NCBI GenBank assembly: GCA_049999765.1 | Contig: JBNGIQ010009280.1 | Coordinates: forward strand, 1 to 26,981 | Length of the DNA stretch: 26,981 nt | Direction of reading: 5' to 3' | Source: Phaeoceros laevis | Lineage: Eukaryota > Anthocerotophyta > Anthocerotopsida > Notothyladales | Part shown: piece after piece, positions 1-9,614 of the stretch | Layout: each line of letters opens with the position of its first letter | How positions within the stretch are numbered: position 1 is the stretch's first letter | Translations under genes and position numbers: made by a program | The notes under the pieces: model-generated | Seen by the model: the letters and a program-made list of their open reading frames with translations, nothing else | What the model was told of the DNA's origin: nothing | The model's database searches: none

Positions 1-795
1 CTCGGGAGCATCCTCAAGCGGATGGGCTAGTTGAAAGGATGGTGCAGACTACAAAAAAGAGGCTTGCGCAAGTTGTGCATGACACAACATCCACATGACT
101 GGGACCTTATGTTGCCATATATTGCTATGGGGTATCGGTTTAGCAAGCAGGCAGCTCTTAGTGATTTCTCTCCGTATCTCCTACTGTTTGGGGCGGCATC
201 CTATTCCACCCTCCTCTATTGCTGCCACTATGGAGCAAGTTGTGGATTTGGACAACCCTAACACATGGGCTACAGTGATCTCAGACAGGGCAGCTTTGTT
301 TCGTCGAGCCATTCCCATGGCTATGGGCAATCTGCGGATGGCCCAACATCGAGATACTTTGCGCTATGCACACACTCGTGGTGGCAGCTACTTGCCCAAG
401 GCTCGCAAGTTCGAACCAGGTGATTTTTCTATTTGCAAAACAGACTGCTAACACTTTGGACATGGCTGCCACTCGGATTATTCTTCGCGGTGAAGCAGGT
501 GAAGCCATCGGGAGTGCTGGTGTTGCAAGGACAAGACGACCGGACCTGGAATGACCACCAGAAAAATTGTGCGCTATGTCATCTGCCGAATCTGGATCCT
601 TCCGTGGTTACTGCTGACTGGAGGCCGCCCCCAGACTTTCCATGCAAGGTGTGTCTCAGGATAGATGATGCCGCACAAATGTTAATGTGTGACGGCTGTA
701 ACAGTGGCTATCACATGTTTTGTTTAAACCCACCTCTTACGTTAGTCCCGGATGGGACCTGGTCGTGCCCAGAATGCTCACCGTCTTCTTCATGA
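1..795 (+). pseudogene. Ty3/gypsy integrase C-terminal end fused to a PHD finger (5' truncated by window)
   Basis: The window opens inside the integrase core of a gypsy polyprotein. Reading frame 3 gives the typical HPQADGLVER motif after the catalytic Glu region, then stops. The protein continues in frame 1 (DWDLMLPYIAMGYR, FSPYLLLFG), then in frame 2 (from about 95), where KFEPGD (about 409-423) marks the chromatin-facing C-terminal SH3-like region. Frame 1 then carries it to a TGA at 793-795. At least three frame changes are needed, so it is a dead copy. The last third (from about 560) holds NCALCHLPN and a PHD finger. In known gypsy elements this region follows the integrase core and helps choose integration sites; a PHD there would suit histone-tail reading (inference). 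No 5' part is in the window. Confidence 0.85.
643..777 (+). other. PHD zinc finger (C4HC3) at the end of gypsy pol
   Basis: The cysteine and histidine spacing is complete: CKVC (643-654), MCDGC, YHMFC, and CPEC ending at 777. That gives four Cys, one His and three Cys, as in PHD fingers, including the usual CLNPPL..VPDGTWSCPEC run between the last ligands. PHD fingers bind histone H3 tails. The sequence is in frame with the end of the integrase tail, so it belongs to the retrotransposon and is not a separate host gene. All zinc ligands are intact even though the upstream integrase has decayed. Confidence 0.88.
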
Positions 796-822
796 CGGCT
801 GCAACATTGCTGGCTCAATGCT

Positions 823-1195
823 GGGGGGGGGGAGTGCAGTTCTTTGCTTTTTGCTTGCCTTGTTCAGTTTACTGTTGCTGTTGATTACACAGCTAGCTAG
901 TCTGGTTTTTAGCCTGTTTATGACTCAGGTCTGCTGGACATGTTGCTGCACAGTCAGTCAGGTCATGAGCTGGATTAATGCTGCTGCCAGGATCAGCTGG
1001 GCAGCAGGTTCTTCTTGTCTTTCTATAGAATGTCCAATTCAACTTGCCACTTTATGCATGAACATGCTGCATTGTGGAATGTGAGCTATGGCTTGAGTCT
1101 CTAGCACGACTAGTTACAACAACGATGCTCTGTAGCACGACACAATTGCACAGGACAATGTCAATGTTACTATCTTTGAAAATGGCATTGTGGCT
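823..1195 (+). repeat. Possible polypurine tract and 3' LTR remnant of the gypsy element
   Basis: A run of ten G followed by AG (823-834) lies 28 bp after the pol stop and is immediately followed by TG (835), the usual LTR start. This is where a PPT and 3' LTR should be. The 360 bp that follow have no convincing gene. The right end is a guess, placed before the start of LINE-like coding sequence. No partner LTR is in the window, so the LTR call is inference from position only. Confidence 0.3.
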
Positions 1196-1239
1196 GTATG
1201 TTAGGAACACACACACAGGCGAGAGGAATATTAAGGGTT

Positions 1240-1906
1240 ATGTCAGTCTTGGGCAAAGTAGAAGGGGTCAACCCCAATAAAAAGGAGCTAGTGGAGTTCA
1301 TGAGACAGGTCACGAACACTACCCCAACATCAGTCTACATTAAAGATGACCAGTCGTTTCATATTCGCATGTCGGATGCAAGGGAGGCAGAAAGGCTATT
1401 GCAAGCAAAATAACTATACAAGTGGCAGCCACCTTGTTACATGAAACCTTGGACACCACAAGTTGAGTTGGAAAGAACTGAGTTCTTCCAAAAATTTGTG
1501 GGTGCAGCTACCGGGCCTGCAGGAAGACTGCATAGACTTTGCTGAAGAAATGATTGCAGCTGTTGGGAAAGTATTCATCAAACCTAGAAAGGAAAACTTT
1601 TGGGTCGAACACTCAAAACCAAGATTTGGAGTCAAAGTAAAAGATATAGATATGCTTCCAGAGAGCGTAATTGTGCAATTCATTGAGGGATCGGATAGAG
1701 AGGAAGTGTACCAACCTCTGGACTACCCTGATCTGCCAACAAGGTGTCAAATTTATGGTAAAAAGGAGCATTTTCCGAAAACCTACCCTGCGCAAAAACC
1801 ATGGAAAATGAAACTTTTAGGGCAGGGTGGCATCAAGCAAGAGGAAAAAATCATGCCAGGCTTCGGAGGAAACAGAAGGACACAACATACCATGTCTGTA
1901 ACGTAA
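1240..1906 (+). pseudogene. LINE ORF1 fragment, DUF4283 domain with degenerate zinc knuckle
   Basis: From ATG 1240 the protein reads MSVLGKVEGVNP, then VEFMRQVT and VYIKDDQSFHIRM, and stops at TAA 1411-1413. The frame stays open behind the stop (KPWTPQVELER), then shifts near 1490 into the frame with WVQLPGL, AEEMIAAVGKVF and YPDLPTRC. This is the layout of plant LINE ORF1 proteins with a DUF4283 RNA-binding region followed by a CCHC knuckle. Here the knuckle is CQIYGKKEHFPKTY: the second and last Cys are both Tyr, so it cannot bind zinc normally. The ORF ends at 1906, one base before the 5' LTR of copia element E1, so E1 appears to have interrupted it. It is clearly dead, with one stop and one frameshift. 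Confidence 0.72.
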
Positions 1907-1907
1907 G

Positions 1908-2132
1908 TAGGTTGCCCTATGCTAGCCTACTTCTCGATCACTTAAGTCGTTTAGGTTATATAAATAATGCATGGATACCAACGGGCACAAAACATGCCCT
2001 AACAAACAGTCACACATCAACCGTCGTACATGTTTACCTGACACGAGACCTTAAAAGGTCTTCACGCATAATACAATGTAATTCATTCAATGATTCTTTA
2101 CCAGCTACGTGCTGTCTGTCGATCCTACGCTA
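1908..2132 (+). repeat. 5' LTR of copia element E1
   Basis: The right edge is fixed by the PBS at 2133. The left edge (TAGG at 1908) is set by analogy with E2, whose LTR also starts TAGG and ends TA. A TATA box (TATATAAATA) is at 1957-1966. The R/U5 side shares words with the E2 LTR: a TTAAAAGG or ATAAAAGCC box before CTTCACG, then CGATCCTACGC close to the 3' end. The left boundary is approximate because no second copy exists in the window. Confidence 0.6.
1957..1966 (+). promoter_or_regulatory. TATA box in E1 LTR
   Basis: TATATAAATA lies about 50 bp into the LTR and about 165 bp upstream of the PBS. It is a plausible RNA polymerase II promoter for the element. A second A-rich box (TTAAAAGG, near 2051) is a closer alternative that matches the ATAAAAG box of the E2 LTR. 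Confidence 0.45.
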
Positions 2133-2148
2133 TGGTATCAGAGCTATG
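2133..2148 (+). other. Primer binding site, initiator-Met tRNA (E1)
   Basis: TGGTATCAGAGCTATG matches the standard plant copia primer site complementary to the 3' end of tRNA-iMet. It starts directly after the LTR. The ATG at its end is followed at once by TAA, and that stop overlaps the next ATG (2151), where the leader ORF starts. Confidence 0.9.
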
Positions 2149-2150
2149 TA

Positions 2151-2330
2151 ATGGATCCTGTCGATCTTTCCCCGCAACCTTGCACAGTTTGCAATAGCAA
2201 GGATTGCATTAGAAATCTGCCACGTGCATCCTTTTGCGCAGCAATCTCAGGACTCAAGAATGCACTGAGTAGATTTGGGAAGATCGCTAACCAGTTCTTG
2301 GCAAATGTCATAAAGCACTACTACTCCTAG
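2151..2330 (+). CDS. E1 leader micro-ORF (59 aa) with C-x2-C-x4-C
   Basis: ATG 2151 lies two bases after the PBS and the ORF ends at TAG 2328-2330. I do not recognise the family. It aligns almost without gaps to the first 58 residues of the E2 leader ORF (19236 to 19061, - strand). Shared features are M-x-x-V near the start, the cysteine set CTVCNSKDCIR (E2: CEFCTTKVCIR), a helical middle (A..L..AL...G..A..F.A) and a closing HYYS or HYFQ directly before TAG. The Cys cluster suggests metal binding or disulphides (inference). A similar start, length and stop in two diverged elements argues that this is a real unit, though readthrough into the downstream leader sequence is possible. Confidence 0.55.
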   Translation: MDPVDLSPQPCTVCNSKDCIRNLPRASFCAAISGLKNALSRFGKIANQFLANVIKHYYS

Positions 2331-2692
2331 TCTCTGCGCGCTTGATGCCAAGGAATTGAGCCACCCTGATGGATCCTCACATGCAGTCTGGTAGATTGCA
2401 ATTCTTGCAAGATTGACACGCCCTAATCTTGCGTTTGCCCTGCACAGTGCAACTCAGCATAGTCAACTAGGCGCACCATCTACTCAGCCTGCAAGCAGTC
2501 CACAGGAGTCTAAGCCTCAATGCACGGCAGAAAAGAAGCCAGAGTAGGAACTCCAATCCATCTGCACACATATCCCAGCATCCTATCATTCACACTTGGA
2601 TAGACGAACAGATAGACCAAAGCTCCTGTGTCCAAATGTCAGTCTACAGGTTTGTACAAGATATGTCAACAATTAGACTTGCATCCTAAACA
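2331..2692 (+). other. E1 leader, no clear gene
   Basis: Stops occur in all frames. One frame has a fairly open Pro/Gln/Ser-rich stretch (about 2415-2545) that may be the decayed middle of the leader protein. I see no RNA gene or repeat here. Confidence 0.4.
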
Positions 2693-3417
2693 ATGCCTCA
2701 CAATGGCCGCCCCAGGCGCACAACTCCTTCACATAGGCAAATAGCTTCTCCCTTCTCCGGTAGCGCAAATCAGCAATCCCTCTTCTCTAGCTTACACCAG
2801 GGATATACAGTACCACTGCACGATAATCCATGCTGCGCTCACCAAAGCACAGTCACTTGCAACAATTTTGGGAGAAGTGGGCATTCTCGTCCACCTGCTA
2901 GTGTACCTGGAAGCGCACTTGGCCAGACGGCATTGTCCTTGAGAAGCATCCTGAACCTCTTGGCCGAGGAGCGCCGGCACGCACACGCAACATTGTGCAA
3001 CTTTTGCCGCATGCGAGAAGTTCAACAAGGGCGCCTTCGCAACCAGATTGAGGACGCCAACATTCGCATCAACCACCTGACAAAAGATTTCAGCACCGTG
3101 ATCCAGCTGGGAGCGCTCACGCAGTCCCCGCACTTGGAGCACACGTCAACTCTGCAGAGGAGAAGCCAGAACTTGTTACCCTTGCAAAAAGAGGCACATT
3201 TGTCAATCTTCAACAAATTCTGCCTCACTTCCCTCCAGAATTGCTAGAAAAGCTCCCTGAAGGAAGAACCAAGGACGACGTCATCTCAGAAGTTGCTGCA
3301 CTCTTGACGCACATGTTGCTCGAGGCCAAATCAAGGAAGATAGTGTTTGAATATGTCGGAACCTTGGGATCCAAGCCCAGCAGGGACTCCACCTCGCTGA
3401 ATTCCTGCCAGATCTGA
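2693..3417 (+). pseudogene. E1 leader protein, C-terminal part (frameshifted)
   Basis: The frame open from 2693 to TAG 3244-3246 gives a basic protein with LRSILNLLAEERRHAHATLCNFC and a charged helical stretch (LRNQIEDANIRINHL). From about 3052 a second frame is open to TGA 3415-3417 and contains LAKRGTFVNLQQ, FPPELLEKL, GRTKDDVISE and SRKIVFEYVGTL. The second frame resembles the E2 leader ORF in order and spacing: LTDRGLF, then CRTRDQLRDL, then DRVEFCAAVL. So the element probably once encoded a leader protein similar to that of E2, now split by a frameshift. It overlaps the start of gag by about 65 bases in a different frame. Function is unknown. Confidence 0.4.
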
Positions 3418-4705
3418 ACAGACACCTGCAAGGCCAAGACCTGAAACGACGCCAGACAGACCAAGGTCTAAAACGTCACATTGTAGGACCGGATCTGAAG
3501 AGACACTTGAAGTGTCACCTCTTCCTGCCTTTCCAAAAGATCCCTTTGGCGGTTCGGAAGAGCACACCCTTCCAGATCCTCCACCGAGTCTTACATACAC
3601 AACAGACACAGTAGCCTCGGCAGTAGTTGCTTCTCAGCAGGCCATCCAACATTCAGTGTCTTCCCCTAGCAGTCCAGTATTGTCATCTAGCAGTTCAGAG
3701 TCTTCACCAAAGTCCTCACATAGTTCCTCTTCCTTGTTTCTTGACCGCCTATTTGATCTTAGTCAAACTCAATTTAATCAATATACATTCATGGCGAATC
3801 CACCAGCAAATGTCATTGTCAACAACTTTAAGTATGACTTACACTTCGACATCTGGATGATCTGGGTACGTACCATTCTCCAAGAGCAGGAGATTTGGGA
3901 TTATGTTACTGGAACAATTCCAAGACCTGCAACAGCTGCAACTGCATCAGAAAAACAAGCCTGGAAGCTCAAGGACCTTCGCGCTCAAAATGTGATCTAG
4001 TCACCATTGGACTTGAGCATGATGTCTCATGCTCGAGAGGCAGACAGCTCCAAGGCAATCTGGGACTCTCTCTACCAAGTCCATCAAAAGAAGAGCATGA
4101 CATCATTGATTCATGCTACATGCAATTTCTATAACTGCAAAATGAGAGATGGCAAAAAATCATATCAGTCGCTTCAGGATGCTGCGTACAACGTTAATCA
4201 CTGTTGGCACAACAATCTCTGAACTTCAAGCTGCAGTGGCACTGCTTATGTCACTTCCAAAAAAATTCAGAGCTTTCGTGAGCACACAAAATCAAAATAT
4301 TTCTGCTGCTCAAGTAGCAGCAAGTGCCAACGCACCTTCTCCAATCACACTCTCGGATGTTATTGGAGCCTTGTTCAACGAAGAAGCCACTTACCACAGC
4401 GGTCGTGCCAGCTCCAGCAATCTTGCATGAGCCATGTTCGTCTCTGGGGGACGAGGACGGCGTACTCCAGGCAGCTCTCGCCCTGCTTTCAAGCCCGGTA
4501 CCTCTCGTGGATCTTCTTGGTCAGCCTTGAAGTCTCCCACATCAAAGAAAGTTCCGTGCACTTGGTGTCGGATTCCTGGATATGTGGAGTCTGAATGCCG
4601 TAAGAAATCAAATGGCGAATCCAAGAGGGAGGCTCCTCCATCAGCCCATGTATCCTCAAAGAAGAGCACAGGGGCCATACTCACAGTATGCATGGTCTCC
4701 TCTTC
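3353..4705 (+). pseudogene. E1 gag with Pro/Arg- and Ser-rich N-terminal extension
   Basis: The likely start is ATG 3353 (MSEPWDPSPAG). The first 146 codons are not standard copia Gag: a Pro/Arg/Thr stretch (ARPRPETTPDRPRSKT), then a Ser-rich stretch (SSPVLSSSSSESSPKSSHSS). They are broken by a TGA near 3398. Conserved Gag begins at Met 3791 (MANPPANVIVNNFKYD), with WMIWVRTIL and DYVTG as in UBN2-type Gag. TAG 3998-4000 replaces a residue that is Gln in E2. A frameshift near 4150-4210 moves to the frame with TVGTTISELQAAVALL. TGA 4428-4430 follows. The zinc knuckle (about 4555-4600) is CTWCRIPGYVESEC: the expected His is Tyr. Dead copy. Confidence 0.78.
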
Positions 4706-4970
4706 ACAAGATAGGCATGCTTGGTATCTAGATTCAGGTGCCAAAACACATGTCTGCGCTACATGCACAACATTCACCACATCAATACCTTCCCCCAAGG
4801 GGCAGTTCGTCCTCATAGGCGGTGGGCTGTGCATTGAGGGCACGGGTACACTAGTCCTCCATCCTGCACAAGGACAGAAAATCACGGTTGTTAGATGTCC
4901 TCTATGTCCCTCAGATGGCAAAGAACTTGGTTTCTCTCAGGCGTCTCTCACCTCCGCTTCTTACACTTGA
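4706..4970 (+). pseudogene. E1 aspartic protease
   Basis: The frame continues from Gag without a stop. AWYLDSGAKTHVC holds the retropepsin active-site triad DSG, with Asp at 4731-4733. E2 has the more typical DSGASSHIC. Downstream IGGG and GTGTLVL fit the flap and second beta region. A frameshift near 4888 moves the protein to the frame with VLYVPQMAKNLVS, the usual end of copia protease, so this frame runs on as nonsense to 4970. The enzyme would cut Gag-Pol inside the virus-like particle. Confidence 0.75.
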
Positions 4971-6427
4971 AATGACCACGGTGGGTCTTGCTCTGAGAGA
5001 AGCTGTTGCTCCGCACAAGTTGCTGGCTACCTGTACACTCAACAATGATTTGTACCAGTTCAACCTGAAGAGCAACCCGGTGCAGCGTCTGAAGACTTCA
5101 ACAGCAAATTCAGCAGTGGCCACCTCGTCACCAAATGAGACACAACTGTGGCACTGCCGGTTGGGACATGTACATCTACAACGCCTACAGTCCTTGCCAG
5201 CTTCATCCTTGTATCGGACTCCACTTCAATTCAAATCGGAGAAAGTCTCTTTTCTGTGAAGCCTGCATACAAGGGAAGCACCACAAGGCTCCTCATCCAA
5301 GTCAAGATGCTACCAAGGCAACTCACCTACTTCAAACTGTGCACACTGACCTTTGTGGCCCTATGTCTACACGTTCTCTTGGTGGTGCCCTCTATTTTAT
5401 GCACTTGATTGATGACTGGAGTTGGTTTACTGTTACTTACTTTCTAAAGCACAAAAATGAAGCATTCTCTTGTTTCCTTCTGTGCCTGGCGTATGCTCAA
5501 TGGTTCACAGGTCAGAAACTTAAATGCTTGCGGAGTGACAATGGCGGTGAGTTTGCCTCAAGGGAATTCACGGAGTTCTGCTCACAGGAGGGTATCCTTC
5601 GTCAACTTACAGTTCCCTACGAACATGAGCAAAACCTCCTGCTTGAAAACAAGAACAAAGTCACTCAGGCTGTTGCCAAGTCTATGCTCCACCTTGCTCG
5701 ACTTCCTCAAAGTTTTTGGGCTGAAGTCATTGCCACAGTCGTCTACATACAAAATCGGCTGCCCACTCGTGCCTTTGCCAATTCTACTCCCTTTGAGAGA
5801 TGGACTGGCGTTAAGCCTCGAGTGGACCATCCGCGTATATGGGGCTGCCTTGCGTATACACATACACCTGATGAGATCAGACGCAAGATGGACTTCAAGG
5901 CAACTAAGCACTTATTTATCGGTTATATAGACGGCATCAAGGGCTATAAGCTTTATGATCCCTCACGTCGACGTTTTGTACATGCTAGGAACGTCATATT
6001 TGATGAGCAGTTTCTGGTGCAAGCCTCAGGACGGGATAGAGATGTACCTAGCTTAGAACGATTGTCGTTTACTGAACTAGATGTATCTACAACTGAACTG
6101 TCAACACGTGATGATCCCCTCGTCACTGCACAGTTTGCACCTTTAGTCCCTACTCAACCTGCAGATGTGTTTCCAACCGATGAACCTGACCTCACTGCAG
6201 ATGACTCCAACTCGGAGGCAAGTGGCCATTCCAGGGAGGCTCAGCAGGAGGATGATGTCAACATAGACAATGAGACTCCTCTAGCTCCACTCCCGCCACC
6301 AGCTGAGGAAGACTTTGAGGAGCATCCTATCGAAGATGTTGAGGAACCGTCTCAAGAACCTCCAGCACTCAGAAGATCCTCAGAAGCCACACCACCGACC
6401 CAAGTCAATGGACGAATAAACCTCTGA
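4888..6427 (+). pseudogene. E1 integrase (GAG-pre-integrase HHCC plus DDE core)
   Basis: The zinc-binding HHCC region is LWHCRLGHVH (about 5146-5175) and, after a frameshift near 5240, FCEACIQGKHH (about 5254-5286). The catalytic core follows: HTDLCGP (first Asp, about 5344), RSDNGGE (second Asp, about 5536) and the Glu of LLLEN (about 5644). The three acidic residues remain, but the usual NGVAER around the Glu has become NLLLEN and PYTPQQ has become PYEHEQ. PRIWGCLAY, FIGYIDGIKGYKLYDP and NVIFDEQF mark the copia integrase C-terminal region. An acidic Pro/Glu-rich linker runs to TGA 6425-6427. Dead because of the frameshifts. Confidence 0.85.
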
Positions 6428-7973
6428 GCTATGAGTTGGATGAGGAATATCGGCAACAACATCAAGCAAGCCTAGCTACCACAAATGCAACCACACCACC
6501 TGAACGTACCTTGCCTCATACTTATGTTGCTCAGGCCTTGCTAACAGCACAGGATCTTGGGAACCAGCCACTTTGAAGAAAGCATTGGCCCCTCCGGAAG
6601 GCAAGAGCTGGCAGGCTGGTGTGGACTCGGAATACCAGTCCCTCATTGACAATTAGACTTGGGAGCTGGTCGACCTGCCTCCAGGACGCAAGGAACTTAC
6701 AGGAAAATGGGTGTTCAAGAAGAAGCTCAATCCTGATGGATCTGTGGCCAGATATAAGGCAAGATATGTTGTACACGGGTATAAGCAAGTCAAAGGATTA
6801 GATTTTCATGAGACTTTTTCACCCGTGGTACGAACCTCCTCAGTAAGGATGCTATTTGTTGTGGCTACGGAGTGCAAGCTCGATATCCAGCAAATGGATG
6901 TCAAGACCGCTTTCTTGCATGGTACAATTGACGAGGAAATGTATATTACTCAGCCGGAGGGCTATGTTAGCAAGAAGGAACCACACAAGGTCTGTAGACT
7001 CAAGAAAAGCCTGTATGATTTAAAGCAGGCACCAAGGGTGTGGTACAACAAAATCCATGCCTATCTGCTCAAGTCAGAGTTCAGCCACAGTGATGCTGAT
7101 ACAAATGTATATATCCCAAGGAAAGGGCAGGAATTTGCAATCTTAGCTTTGTATGTTGATGACGCACTCATCTTTGCTAACTCCCTTGAAATTATGAAGG
7201 TCAAGTCAATCCTCATGGCTGAGTTCTCCATGATGGACCTAAGACAACTCACCTTCTTCCTTGGCATACAAATTTACATTAGTCCTGATAAGGGAAGTAT
7301 ATTCTGTCATCAAGCACACTATATAAGACAAATGCTAGAAAGATTTATAATGACTGACTACAAACCTGATATAACTCCAATGGCTGTGGGAGAAAAGTTC
7401 TCCACTGAGCAAAGTCCAAAGACTGAAGCTGAAAAACAGGAAATGGAAAAGAAGCCATACAGTATGCTCACTGGATGCCTCATCTGGATCAATGGGTGGA
7501 CGAGACCTGATGTATCTCCAGCAACAAGGATCTTCTCAAGATTCCTTGCAAATCCAGGCAATGCTCATTGGATAGGAGTAAAGAGAGTGTTGCGTTACCT
7601 GAAAGGCACACAATATCCTGGAATTAGGTACAAAACACAAGGCAAGTTTCCCTTGCTCATCTGCTACTCTGACTCTGATTGGGCAAGTGATGAGGACTCC
7701 AGACAGTCCATCACTGCCAACTGCACAATCCTTTCTGGAGGTGCTGTTAGCTGGATATCAAAGAAACAAATTGTGGTGGCTCTCTCAAGCACTGAAGCGG
7801 AGACACAGCCGCAACTTCAGCTGCTCAAATTTTTTTGGGAACTCACAAGCTGGCTGTTTCATCCGATTTGGTCATCTGCAATGCCTCGCAGCATTGTCGA
7901 TTACATGAACTTTTTGAACGAACCAGCATTACCTCTCTCTCGCCCACAAGGTATTACTTTCTCACCAGGATGA
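6428..7973 (+). pseudogene. E1 reverse transcriptase and decayed RNase H
   Basis: The RT region begins in a frame with SWQAGVDSEYQSLIDN, is broken by TAG 6654-6656, and continues in the same frame (ELVDLPPGRK) into WVFKKKLNPDGSVARYKAR, the copia RT signature. QMDVKTAFLHG and the catalytic YVDD (7152-7163) are intact, as is LTFFLGIQI. RNase H starts at ICYSDSDWA and reaches SSTEAE, where a deletion of the next Tyr codon region shifts the frame. The expected CDNQSA and ARTKHIEI motifs survive only as scraps (LVICNASQ, FERTSI) in another frame up to about 8000. The RT core looks better kept than the rest of the element. Confidence 0.88.
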
Positions 7974-8736
7974 TCATCAAAGTCATATCGCCCTGGATCC
8001 TGGGTTCGTGTACAAAAATTGGCCATCGGGTGGTGTAGACCACTGTATGCCAAAGATTGTCACGAGTCCCACGATCTACTTCATCTAGCTCAAATATGCC
8101 AAGCACGGTCGTGTATGCCAAGTATGCTGAGTATGCTCAAGTACGCTCCCACTATCTCAATTCACCCGCCAGATATTTCTTTCGGAAATACAACACTGCA
8201 CCGGTATGAGTATATTCTGGTAAAGTAACTCGCCCCGCCCAACCATACGAACCAATCTACACAACTCGCCTGGAAATTCCCAGTCACGAACCTCAATAAA
8301 GCCGGCCTCCTCACACACCATCGCGGAGATCATGAGGCCAGCACCGCCAACTCAAGAAATGAAGATCGTTTCAAAATCCCAGGCACTAAGAGTCAATCAC
8401 TGTCACAGAGTACAAGTGGGATCTAGAGTGCTCCCGTCGTCAGGTATGGCGAAACTAAAAGAAAAGGATAATACAGATTAGCCACGGCCCCCGCACATAA
8501 TCAACCGCCACCCCTCGCCAGAGAAATGTTACGATATATATATTATAACACGCACTCATGTCAACGGGAACTGCTGCAACACAAGATTAATCACCTCTCG
8601 GGAGAACACAAGGGAAGGCGGGAAGACACTACGTGGTAGTGAGGACTGCGCCAGCAGAAACAATGATCGCGCCTAGCTCCAGTTTAAAGGCACCCTAGGG
8701 GAAAGACCATCACACTTTGCATCTCACCTTTCATGA
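7974..8736. other. No gene seen; E1 3' region then unassigned DNA
   Basis: The first 30 or so bases still hold RNase H scraps in a shifted frame. Short TATGCC/TATGC repeats occur at about 8046-8150. AAGTGGGA at 8414-8421 may be the old E1 PPT. After it there is no match to the E1 5' LTR. A run of TATATATATATTATAA (near 8533) and TTTAAAGG (near 8681) could be promoter-like for the LINE downstream, but I cannot support that. Confidence 0.4.
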
Positions 8737-9123
8737 ATGCAGGCCAATCTGCATTCTATGCTACCGCAAGGAGTGAGGACGAGAGCAGAGCTCAGACGGA
8801 GTTTGGAGAGCTCATGCCATCCAGGAGCACACGCAGGACCGTCCGTGATCACAGTCTCACCGATCTCTACATCTGGGACACCAGACGACTCTACTAGCAG
8901 ATCGAGCTCCACTTCCGAGTCCGCCTCCTCACTCAACACACCCTCCAAAAAAGTGGAGATAATGGATAACCAGGGCGATATCGTGGGCTCTCAGTACCAA
9001 TCGCAGGTAGGCTTTCCACTTGGTTTCTGCATCATTTCTTTGTCACTACAAGAAACACTAATCATCGCCACTCCAAGGGAATACAAGTCAATGGATTTAA
9101 ACCGATGTGCCTACCAATGCTAG
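8737..9123 (+). CDS. Unrecognised Ser/Thr-rich ORF, possible LINE ORF1 N-terminus
   Basis: 128 aa in one open frame: a basic start (GVRTRAELRRSLESS), a Ser/Thr-rich low-complexity middle (STSGTPDDSTSRSSSTSES) and a second possible start at MDNQGDIVGSQYQSQ. No family recognised. Its place ahead of the coiled-coil ORF1 on the same strand makes an ORF1 N-terminal region possible. Between 9124 and 9614 the frame is closed. CAG|GTAGGC (about 9004) and TTTTTTTCAG (ending 9310) look like splice sites, but an intron is only a guess. Confidence 0.3.
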   Translation: MQANLHSMLPQGVRTRAELRRSLESSCHPGAHAGPSVITVSPISTSGTPDDSTSRSSSTSESASSLNTPSKKVEIMDNQGDIVGSQYQSQVGFPLGFCIISLSLQETLIIATPREYKSMDLNRCAYQC

Positions 9124-9614
9124 TCGCAGGACTCGGAGACCAAGGACCGCTTACCAGGGTATGGGCAGGAGGTAGATAGATGGGGGGAACAATCGGATAC
9201 ACGGCCGGACGCCAACCCGGCTGCAGCAATCCAGGCTGACAATAACATCTGGTAAAACGCTCATATTATTTATCCTGGCATAGTGTTTACCCTAACATAA
9301 TTTTTTTCAGCGGTTCCAAGGACCCTCTTCCTGCTGCTTCCTCCTATCTCACATACCATATCACAGGAAGGTCAAAGGAGTGTCATACACAATTTCTCAA
9401 CTTCGTCATACGTTTTTTAGGATGTAAAGGTATAAAAAACCATGTCTCGCCTCCTGCAGCTGTTTGCACCATAAATTTACATCATCCACTACAATAGAGA
9501 CTCGCTCACGCATTGCCGTGCCTGCAGGACGAGAGAACCTCTCAGAGTATCCTAGCTCGGAAATTATCTGCACAATTCTAGTGACCATATGGTCACATAT
9601 GATTACCTGTATAA

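Larger units (their letters stand above)
1908..8421 (+). mobile_element. Ty1/copia retrotransposon E1, decayed, 3' LTR not found
   Basis: Order on the + strand: LTR (1908-2132), iMet-tRNA PBS (2133), about 1.2 kb leader, gag (3353), protease, integrase, RT and RNase H (to about 8000). PR-IN-RT-RH order defines copia. It carries at least four stops and five frameshifts. A short purine stretch AAGTGGGA at 8414-8421 resembles the PPT of the related element E2 (AAGTGGGAG), so I placed the provisional end there. What follows does not resemble the 5' LTR, so the 3' LTR is lost or replaced. E1 and E2 are related but clearly diverged. Confidence 0.75.

Noticed and set aside
2401-3250. CRISPR array, rRNA or tRNA genes in the window
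   Set aside because: No regularly spaced direct repeats, no rRNA-like stretch and no cloverleaf seen anywhere; the DNA is eukaryotic transposon sequence.
4888-5000. Programmed frameshift between protease and integrase shared by E1 and E2
   Set aside because: Both have a shift, but at different places and in different directions (E1 near 4888, E2 near 15035), so they are independent indels.
8533-8550. TATATATATATTATAA as a promoter
   Set aside because: Simple AT repeat with no supported transcript or gene start at a fitting distance.
9004-9310. Introns in the LINE 5' region (CAG|GTAGGC, TTTTTTTCAG)
   Set aside because: Splice-like words are common in AT-rich DNA and no homologous exon alignment is available to support them.
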